Positions 1-7,663 of a stretch of 14,169 bases of DNA are shown piece by piece. Source of the DNA: Jimgerdemannia flammicorona (Eukaryota > Mucoromycota > Endogonomycetes > Endogonales > Endogonaceae); NCBI GenBank assembly GCA_003990745.1, contig RBNI01004378.1, positions 1 to 14,169 of the forward strand, read 5' to 3'. Both the position numbers and the translations under genes were made by a program. Below the pieces are notes generated by a model. That model was not told the origin of the DNA and searched no databases. It saw nothing but the letters and a program-made list of their open reading frames with translations. Numbering within the stretch: position 1 is the stretch's first letter; the number at the start of each line of letters is the position of its first letter.

Positions 1-65
1 TAAAAAAAGAAAGCGAGCCAGGCTGCTTCGTCCAGATCCACCCGCAAACCATTCGTAATAGCACA

Positions 66-3000
66 ATGCCCTCGCCACTACGCATCAAGACGGCGCTAAA
101 CTCTCAGCGTCGCTTTGGAGGCAGCAGCGCCGCCAACACGAGCCCCCCCCAGTCGCCGTCGCCCCACTCGGCGCATGTAACTCCCGCCATGGTTCGCGGC
201 CCTGGCTTCCACGACCACGGTACGGTGCACCACGTCATAACGACGCATCGCACGGCCTCGGTTCCCAACCCCGAAGCTGAGCCCGTGTACGAGCACGGCC
301 ACGAGACTTTCGGTGACATGATCGCGAACCCGTTCAAGCAAATGCGGGACCATAGGGATAGAATAAAGAAGTTTGAGGAGGCGAAGGAGAGATACGAGAA
401 GAAGAAGTCGACCAAGAGGGTAGTGAATAAGGACATGGAGAGTTCCTTGGAGGTCGGAGAAAACGAGAAGAAGGTCGAGATACCCATGGAAAGCATCTTT
501 AGTATGTTGTTTCATCTTGTGACATCCTTCGCACATTTCGGAAATGCACCGCATCCTCGATCACACATCTCGTTCTGATGGCAATCGTTTCCCACACAGT
601 CATCCATTTTCGTCGTCTGACCGACGGCCACAGCTTCACACTCACCCCGGAGCAACGACAAAAGATTGAGAACGAGGTACGCATCTCTTACTTGAGAACT
701 ATACTCGCTTACCACCAGGTCCCGCGTAACGATACCTTCTCATATCTTGATTATCCTCACCACCCTCGCACACAGCTCCATATGACCCCCCAAGAAAGGG
801 AATTATTCGCGAATGTCACGGACTCGGACACCCTCGTCGAATTCTTTGACAAAACCGGCCGCGAATCCGCCATGAAGATCCACACTAGAGACGGTACGGT
901 ATCGTTCACGTTCGTCGTCGTTGATCACATTTGATACTGGTGTTGCAGATTCTCCCCCATAGATATTAAAAAAATAAAAATAAAATCTCATTTTTGTCAC
1001 CTAGAAAACGAGAAGGAGGCCAAAGAGAAGAAGGAGGCGGAAGAGAAGGCCGCTAAGGATCTGATCGACCACGCGGACGGCCGGACCCTTAACGACCCGG
1101 GCCCGGTCGTCGACCTCGAAGGTCCCCACAGCATCATTCTCGAGCTGAGCTCCAACATGTTCATCGAAATCAAGAAGCTCAACAAGGAGCAACTTGAGGA
1201 GGAGGAGGAGGAGGATATGATTACGAGGAGGCCATTCTTTGCGTACGTTTGTCCCCGTCTCTTCCGCGTTTTTTCTTCTAAAAACCAATTGTCGCTTTTG
1301 CACGCGCCCTCATCCTTTTTCATTTTGGGTTGATGCCAACAGTACGCCAGACATCGATCTCTCGGACAACATTGGCGAGGAGAAGTCGGCATCATGGCTC
1401 GAGCTGTTCTATGATCTGTTCTACATTGCGAGTTTGTCCGAGTTCACTCACTCGCATCACATCGTCAGCTTGGGCACGCTTGGCCAATACACCGGGTGGT
1501 TCGTCGTCCTCTGGTGGTCGTGGACCGCAAGTTCTCTGTGAGTTTTTTCTTTCTTTTTTTTTTTTTTTTCTCTTCCTCTCCCTTCCTTTTCATTATTCAT
1601 GCCGTAAAGAATCTCATGCATTTCTTTGCTCGATCCCACTGCCTTTTAGTTATACGACTAGGTTCGACACGAATGACGTCGTGCACCATCTCTACAAGCT
1701 CGTCGAAATGTGCGGGGTTGGTGAGTAGGATAGACCATCCAGGTACTTCCTCATATTCATATTCCACCCTAGACGTTTCTCATCGCATCCTCTTCATATT
1801 TTAGTTGGCATGGCCGGCGCGAGCTCGAATTACCTTACCGCTCCGGCTGGTTTCATCATCGGTTATATGGGTAAGTCTGTTCTTTGGATGATGGGATTTG
1901 TGGCTGTCAGATTTTCTCACCGCTTATGTTTTCTGCCTGGGGTTTCAGTTCTCAAGGCCATCCTCGTCCTCGAATATGTTGTCGGTAAGTTTCTTCACTT
2001 TCATACCCCAACTTTGATCCTTCTCACCCTGAACCGAAATGAAATAAAAAAAATAACACCCTCTCGTTCGCACCAGTCTTCGCAACCGCTGCCATTTTCG
2101 GCTCGAAATCGCGCGGGGCCCTCGGATGCTACGTTATTGTCAACATCATCGCGCTCATCCTGTGGGGCGCGTCTCTCAAACTTCTGCCGGAAGGCGAGAA
2201 GAACGACTCGAACACGGCCAAACGACTCTCGCTCTGGTATTTATCCATCGTACTCGAGATCATCGTCAACGTCGCTCTCAAGGATTCCAAGAGGGTCTCG
2301 CTTGCAGCCAGTCATATAGCTGAGAGATTCGGCCTGCTTACCCTGATCGTGCTTGGCGAGAATCTGATGTGAGTTGTGGAGTGGAAAGGATGACGCGATA
2401 GTGTGTCCATTTTGGATGAGACGCAGATTTTTTCTTTTTTTTTTTTTTTTGGCTTCTTCGCTGACATAAGTGTTGCATTACTCCAGGGGTTTTGTGAAGA
2501 TGGTCGCCGAGGCTGGTTTGGCTCACCAGGTTGTGTATGTAATCATGTCGTTATTTCACCCTACGTTTGAACTTGTACGGCTTTCGTGAGTATCTTTCTA
2601 AATACTTGTGTAACATCGTGCACTTCTCCAGCATCGCCAACATGCTCGCTGTCGTCATCATCTTTGGCTTGTTCTTCATGTACTTTGACGACTTCTCCAA
2701 GGAGGTAAATATCTTCGGCTGTTCTTCCTCCTGTTTTTCGTCCACGAACTGCCAAACTAACCGCCCCCCCCCCCCCCCCCCCCCGCCCCCGGTTAGATCC
2801 TCGCCGAAACCGATCTCAACCAGATTTGGATGTATCTCCACTTCCCGCTCCACCTATGCCAAGTTGCCTTTGGCATCGCCCTTACCGATACCATTCTCCT
2901 CTATGACCAAAGCCTTTCGTCGGGGGGGACTACTGCCGGCGCGACTAGTCACGGCGCCGCACTTGTGAGTAGTATTTTAAATAACGTTGCCGAGAGCACC

Positions 3001-3471
3001 AACACAACTACGGATATCGCCAACACGACGACGGCGGTCGCCAGTAACGCTACCACGACGCAAACCGAGACGGCCATCCTTAACTCCGAGGTGGCCTCCG
3101 AGGGCTCAGACAGTAGCTTTGTCTTCAAGACCTTCCTGATCAGCGGCGGGCTCATCATGACTCTCAACGCGTTTATTAAGCTGCTACATACTGAGCTCAA
3201 CCGTAAGTGTTCGCTTTCTCCTTTCAAAATGTTCCCCCATTCGAAAGTAAGCATTAACGCTCTCAATGGATGTGCTGGTTGACTGATATACCCACACCTC
3301 TCTCCCCTTTCAGACCGACTCTCTGTTGTAATCTGCGGCTCGCGCATCGTCAACTCTATCGTGCTTTGGGCCTTGGTCACGCTCCCCTTCAAGGATATGA
3401 GCCCCATCGTCCTGATCTGCATTATGACCGGGTCGGTGGTAATTCAGGGCATGATCGACCTCTTGGACTGA
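66..3471 (+). CDS. LtrA-family (low temperature requirement A) multi-pass membrane protein, 12 exons
   Basis: Exons placed by hand: 66-501, 600-893, 1005-1242, 1343-1537, 1650-1720, 1805-1870, 1949-1984, 2077-2368, 2487-2534, 2632-2704, 2797-3202 and 3314-3471. All introns are GT-AG and the reading phase is kept throughout, giving 2313 nt and 770 residues ending in TGA. The family call rests on WLELFYDLFY (residues 341-350), a WWSW segment about 40 residues later, and HIAERFGLLTLIVLGEN (525-541), which is the LtrA hallmark, plus many hydrophobic helices from about 370 to the C-terminus. Residues 1-335 are an extension: Ser/Pro-rich at first, then two Lys/Glu-rich likely coiled-coil stretches (about 95-125 and 243-260) and an acidic Glu run before the membrane part. 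A Thr/Ser/Asn-rich loop (about 622-690) holds three N-glycosylation sequons (N652, N659, N667), so it may face the lumen or exterior. The biochemical role of fungal LtrA proteins is not established. The start is the first ATG of the frame, but only 65 bases upstream are visible. An in-frame GTGAGT at 2965 could be an alternative donor. Confidence 0.87.
2764..2784. repeat. Poly(C) tract of 21 in LtrA intron 10
   Basis: An uninterrupted run of 21 C lies inside the intron at 2705-2796, followed by G, five more C and the GGTTAG acceptor. It stands where a pyrimidine tract would be. Such a tract is probably length-variable and prone to assembly error. T-runs lie in the introns at 1538-1649 and 2369-2486. 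Confidence 0.9.
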
Positions 3472-4037
3472 GCGATGTCTAGAGATATTGTCCATATATA
3501 TATCCAGCGATTTAATTAATCAATCCAGTGTATATATACATGTCTCATGTATTTGTGTCGCCTGTTTTGAGTTGTAGAAAAGTGATTTTCGAGTATATAT
3601 TTAGGTTCATTGGGAATTTTGAGACAGACTCTATAAAAAAAAAAAAGGAGGATATTTATTTGTACAAGTCATCAGATGTGAGTGCAGATTGCTTTTCAGA
3701 TAATTGAGATAAAGTCTTGACATTAGAGGTAATATAAGTAGTTTTAGATCAGACTGATGTAAGATCTATTGTATATAATAAATATAAATATAATAATAAA
3801 TATTCATTTTAATAATTCTGTATTAATAATATAAAGATAATAAAACATATCAATAGTTGAAACTAGTCTTTATAGTTACTACTTACTACTTTACTAACAA
3901 CTCTTTTGAACATATTCGTAAAGCTTCCATCTGATTTAACAAAAAAAAAAAAAAAAAAAAAAAAGATCACAAAACATTCTAGCAGATTACTTACTCAAAC
4001 AGACAGGCAGCAACCTCATACCAGAAGAGCAACATTT
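3472..4037. other. Gene-free AT-rich stretch downstream of the LtrA gene
   Basis: The first part should be the 3' untranslated region of the LtrA gene. From about 3770 to 3850 the sequence is almost only A and T, with several AATAAA-like strings. A run of 24 A lies at 3941-3964, too long to be chance; it could be a slippage tract or the tail of an old retrocopy, but no recognisable body precedes it. No open frame with coding character was found. Confidence 0.6.
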
Positions 4038-4376
4038 TTAAAGTAAATGGTCATTCCAACAACCAACCGTTGGACGTTGCTTGGCGGCAAAGGCGGAGAT
4101 GTTGTACTTGTTGTCAATAAGATTTATATAGTGCTTTTCGACAAAGTTGAGGAAAGGCTCGACAATCGCTCCTTGCTCGTTGTCGAGAAAGAAAAATATT
4201 TGAGGTAGCCGACGATGGACGCATTTAAAGATAACAGTCGATCTTTCTCGAGCCGGCGAACACCATGATGTGGGCTGCGGAAGACTCGATCGCTTTGCAG
4301 AACATCGTGAAGTGGAGATTTCCCGGAGACCTTCAGCAGACAGGTGGTATATAATGCGTCTAGACATTTTGTTCAA
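4038..4376 (-). pseudogene. Unidentified gene relic with shifting reading frame
   Basis: This stretch is richer in GC than its flanks. Read on the minus strand it shows fungal-type codon choice (AAC, GAG, GTC, TTC, CTC, AAG, ATC, GCC), but in three successive frames. Near 4310-4230 one frame gives a stretch like FCKAIESSAAHIMVFAGSRK before a stop. A second frame around 4215-4180 gives ASIVGYLKYF. A third from about 4190 to 4060 gives DNEQGAIVEPFLNF, then DNKYNISAFAAKQRPTVG. The open frame ends with a TAA at 4038-4040. I see no GT-AG introns that would join the pieces, so a decayed gene is more likely than an intact one. I do not recognise the family. Confidence 0.35.
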
Positions 4377-4745
4377 AGTTCTCTATTTGGAGAATCGTGC
4401 AAAAAAAAAAACTGTTTCATTGATGGCGTAATCTTGGCGCTAATAATTTTATAGGTTCAATCACGCCGAATCCCAGGCTTGGCATGACTACAAGCAAACA
4501 TGTGTTATTTTACGTGTAATAAAATGCTGACTTAATGCCTAGACACAACGGTCGGTCATCACAAACGAACTTTTGTACAAACAGGATTATGTAAAAGGGG
4601 TCTTCGAGGGTCTGGGGTTCTTGGTAACTCTTTATTTCCGTATTCTTACACGCATACAAATCACTGGTTTGCTATACACAGACAGCAAGGTTCAAAAGGG
4701 GAGATATGTTCTTCGCGCCTAGTCGGCAGCAACGATTCCAACAAT
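4377..4745. other. Non-coding stretch between two relics
   Basis: The base composition is mixed. I see no open frame with coding bias, no RNA gene and no repeat beyond a run of ten A near 4400. The part next to 4745 would be the 3' flank of the minus-strand relic that ends at 4746. Confidence 0.5.
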
Positions 4746-5010
4746 TCAGCTGATGGTCTTGAGAGAACCGTTTTGCGCGGTGGTGATACATGCGTGCTTA
4801 GCGGCATCATCCGACGACTGCTGCTTGCCTATCCCACGACCCTTGTTGTTGTTGCAGAGGTCCACGTCTTTCTCCGCGGGGGGCTGGTTCGGTTTGTTCT
4901 CGTGTTGGGTTGCAACCTTACGCGCCTGATCTTCGCCTCTAAAGATGTAATGTTTTTAGTAGCATATTAGTTATAAGTCTTTTCCCAATATAGCAAGCAT
5001 GCTTAAGAAT
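4746..5010 (-). pseudogene. Fragment resembling the C-terminus of a DUF6973-type protein
   Basis: From 4938 down to 4746 the minus strand encodes 63 residues ending in TGA and preceded by a good acceptor (CTTTAG). It begins GEDQARKVATQHENKP, continues PAEKDVDLCNNNKGRGIG, and ends in NGSLKTIS. The pattern of A..HE, then N.P.EK..DL.NN..GR.IG, fits my recollection of the DUF6973 domain. Just upstream, 5010-4963 reads ILKHACYIGKRLITNM, which resembles the preceding FRHAYW...L.TK segment of that family. The phases of the two pieces do not join, no usable donor is visible between them, and a TAG closes the upstream frame. The upstream part is CpG-free and AT-shifted, while the last exon keeps many CpG and normal codon use. 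I infer a gene whose 5' part was destroyed by mutation from the neighbouring island. It could instead be the true last exon of a gene with unseen exons. Confidence 0.42.
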
Positions 5011-5902
5011 CTTGATACAGAGAGTGGGTGCTGTTGATGCAGAAGGTCTGAGAGATAAGGTTCTCCTCTAGAGGTTCTTTGGGAGATTTGTTGTTGATAG
5101 TTGGACTAAGAAGCAGTAAGTGCTTATAGTATAGGAAATTCTGGTGAGAGGTGGTAGAGGGTGCTCACCATATTGGTTTATATTCCTTTTATGATATAAC
5201 AGAATATATCATATTGTAGAAGGAGTTTCTCTACAATTAGCTATATATACTATATCTCCCCCCCTCCTTACTTCTATATCCTACAACCCATAGATAAACT
5301 TTATAATTCTATTGTATAAGTAGTAATGAATATAGATAGAAGGTAATTAAATATTACTCATATTAGTAAGGTCCAACTGAGCCTCTATCTCATATGTCAC
5401 ATTTTTGATAAATAAGATCCTATTATATCTTTAACTAAAAATTTTATTCTTAAATAAAATATACTGTTATATATATATATATAAAGCTATTTTCAAGTAT
5501 TTTGAATTTATACTTAATCAAATATCTATCCTCTGATTATACTTTCTAATTTAGATTAACTGTTATACTAGATTAATTTTAGTTATATATAACTATAAAA
5601 AATACTATTTTATTATATTTCTTTATCTATATACTTTTATATTTAAAGATATAAATTTTAAATTTATAATCTTTAAAATTAAAATAACTTTATAAAAATA
5701 TATTACTAATGATTTTTTATATAATTTTTTTAAACTTTAATTTATCTACTAAATAAATTTAGAAAATATTCTTATATAGATAAAAAAAATATAATATAAT
5801 ACTTTTTCTTAGATTAATAATCTAAAAAATATTTATTATATTAGCTTCAATAAATATATCTATTATATAATTTATAATTAATTTTAATTTATCTCTATTC
5901 TC

Positions 5903-5907
<5 letters not shown>

Positions 5908-5937
<30 letters not shown>
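5908..5937. repeat. (AT)15 microsatellite
   Basis: Fifteen perfect AT units stand in the AT-rich island. Shorter AT runs occur near 5465-5482 and 6198-6212. Confidence 0.9.
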
Positions 5938-5940
<3 letters not shown>

Positions 5941-6212
5941 CTATTAATATAATTTTAGATAGTTAAATAGTAATTATAATTTATAATATTATATTAAAGA
6001 AAGTTAAAAGAGTATTAATAATTTTTTTAGCTAATCTTCTTTATTTTATACTATTTATAATATGAGCCATCTTTTTTAATATCTTCTTATCTTCTTAAAA
6101 GAAAGTATATCCATTTTTCTATTTTTATAAAAATATAAAAAATTTCAAAGTTTATAAACAATATAATTTTCTATACTTATATATATGAATTATGATTATA
6201 TATATATATATA

Positions 6213-6242
6213 TTTTTTTTAAAAAAAAAAAAAAAAAAAAAA
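6213..6242. repeat. T8-A22 homopolymer block
   Basis: Eight T are followed directly by 22 A near the right part of the AT-rich island. It could be the old tail of a retroelement or a slippage tract; nothing recognisable precedes it. Confidence 0.85.
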
Positions 6243-6535
6243 TTCTACATATTATATTAGAATGATCATACTAAATGTTTACTCTATATCTTTATATACT
6301 GATAATTTTTTTGTATATATGTTTTCAGCATACCTTAGCATGGTAGTTATATTGTATTATATAATTTAGTTGCGGTTATCGGCCTTAAGCCACTGTTGAT
6401 CTTAATAGCAACTAGAACTTGAATAAAGCAGCAGCGCCTTGAAAGCAAAAATACCCCCTTGCACTACCTTCGGCTCGGTGCTCTGAAGTACAAGAACTTG
6501 GACTGGACTGAATTGCGAGTATATTTGCCTCGACG

Positions 6536-7110
6536 CTACGCTTGCATCAAATTGGTAATCGGGATCCCCTCAATTCCTATCTACGGGCTCAAACCTCCGC
6601 ATTTCCCCTTAGACCGTTCTCCTAATATACTGCACCTCGCCCTCATACGTGACATACGCAACGGGCACACCCTTCTTAATTGCCTCGACCATGATCTCCG
6701 ACTACGCTGGTAACACGACCTTATCCTCGAGCCCCTGAAAGAATTAAAAGCCTGTCAGCAGAATGGATAGGGCTCTGCTCGTGATACAATTCCTGCTTCT
6801 CCGGAAACGGGCCGATCAAACCATCAGGGTAGTGGGACTCGAATTTATGGCAAGTAGTGTGATGTCCGATACACCGTTGAGCAAGCAACCGACGGCGAAG
6901 ACATCACAGAAAGCCAAACGAGCGAGCGTGGTGTACCCGCGGGAGATTCGTTTAAAGTTGAGTGAAATGCTTCAGTTTGAATTTTTTGTTATTATTAGAT
7001 AAAATTACAATATCTAGATAAAATTACGAACGATCGACATCGCCAATCGTCTGGAGCATATCGAGGGTAGCGAGGCTGGAGGATGCTTTGGGTAAACATC
7101 ATTTTATTGT
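6536..7110 (-). pseudogene. Decayed S9 prolyl-oligopeptidase-like peptidase, C-terminal catalytic domain
   Basis: On the minus strand, pieces of an S9 serine peptidase (dipeptidyl aminopeptidase/acylaminoacyl peptidase type) follow in the right order but in different frames. From 6950: SRGYTTLARLAFCDVFAVG and GVSDITLLA, next to the nucleophile-Ser region. From 6849 in another frame: HKFESHYPDGLIGPFPEKQ then SPIHSADRLL. From 6743 in a third frame: FFQGLEDKVVLPA with the catalytic-Asp loop, a TAG at 6702-6704 where CAG is expected, then SEIMVEAIKKGVPVAYVTYEG. At 6630-6632 the catalytic His of the EQHGF-type motif appears as Gln. The end reads IEGIPITNLMQA with TAG at 6536-6538. Weak traces upstream (7110-7030) resemble the preceding GYGR...WGVVDV segment. 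At least two frameshifts, one nonsense codon and a lost catalytic residue show the gene is dead. The 5' boundary is approximate, and no N-terminal propeller domain was found. Confidence 0.8.
6996..7027. repeat. 13-bp direct repeat inside the peptidase relic
   Basis: TAGATAAAATTAC occurs at 6996-7008 and again at 7015-7027, a 19-bp period. It lies in an AT-rich insert (about 6951-7028) between two peptidase-derived pieces. Read on the minus strand the insert starts with GTAATT, so it may be a fossil intron that lost its AG acceptor. Confidence 0.7.
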
Positions 7111-7595
7111 TCCACCCATTCATGGTATTGGAGTAACCTCCCGTCTCCCACATCTCTCGTTTTCGTTACGATCCCCTGTTTCTTCTATTTCTTTCAAGCC
7201 AACAACCTTTCTTCCTTCGAGGCACTCGAACAGCAGCTGGCACCTCTCCATACAGCGCGACAACCAGCTCACGTACCAGATAAAAATAAAGCTGGCCGCG
7301 CCGCTGGTGAAGCATATCGATGCAACGTAGGAAGGGGGTTGTCATGGGTGAGCGATATGATAGGAAAGGGTCACACATAACTTTTAAAGATCTCAGCGTG
7401 TTAAGACATAAGACTGGTGATTCTGTTCTCAGAAAATCTGAAGAAATGACAATCATATCTAGTAGGTTTGCTCTTTGGGCGAGCATACTCCGTGCGGACC
7501 ACTTCGGCGCCGGGGCCGTCATACGTGTCTGTTGGTTTGTTTGGAAGCAAAGTTAGTTCCGAATTAGGATAAGTCTACGGTGACTTGCATTTCGA
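7111..7595. other. Stretch without a recognised gene, upstream of the glycosyltransferase gene
   Basis: A minus-strand frame at 7166-7522 is open for 118 codons, and a plus-strand reading near 7200-7330 also shows some coding-like codon choice. Neither matches a family I know, and neither has a convincing start or splice pattern. The stretch may hold further peptidase remains or old coding sequence. The last part should contain the promoter of the gene that starts at 7664. Confidence 0.4.
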
Positions 7596-7603
7596 TATAT
7601 AAT
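7596..7603 (+). promoter_or_regulatory. TATA-like box of the glycosyltransferase gene
   Basis: TATATAAT lies about 60 bp before the ATG at 7664 and is followed by a pyrimidine-rich tract, a common arrangement near fungal transcription starts. It is a sequence match only. Confidence 0.4.
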
Positions 7604-7625
7604 TGAGAACTCGGCTATTACCTCC

Positions 7626-7660
7626 TTTCTTTCTTTCTTTCTTTGCAAACACACACACAC
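7626..7660. repeat. TTTC tetranucleotide and AC dinucleotide repeats in the 5' leader
   Basis: About four to five TTTC units (7626-7644) are followed by an AC run (about 7649-7660) that ends three bases before the ATG at 7664. The pyrimidine tract may mark the transcription start zone. Both tracts are likely length-variable. Confidence 0.8.
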
Positions 7661-7663
7661 CAA

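Larger units (their letters stand above)
4936..6371. other. CpG-free AT-rich island with RIP-like composition
   Basis: I see no CG dinucleotide between about 4936 and 6371, and most of 5400-6240 is only A and T. In 5401-6180 the surviving C and G sit mostly in CT and AG. A hand count gives roughly 14 CA plus TG against about 70 CT plus AG. Loss of CpA/TpG with gain of TpA is the known mark of repeat-induced point mutation in fungi, so the island is probably a ruined transposon or other duplicated sequence. No open frame, terminal repeat or recognisable element remains. A chance AT-rich spacer is the alternative, but it would not by itself favour CT over CA. Confidence 0.6.

Noticed and set aside
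2949..3422. 157-codon minus-strand open frame
   Set aside because: It is antisense to LtrA exons 11 and 12 and crosses an intron of that gene.
4454..4462. GGTTCAATC, like the T-loop of a tRNA
   Set aside because: The flanking bases do not form the T stem, and no acceptor, D or anticodon arms can be drawn upstream.
4773..4970. 65-codon plus-strand open frame
   Set aside because: It is antisense to the DUF6973-like exon, and the minus-strand reading carries the motif pattern.
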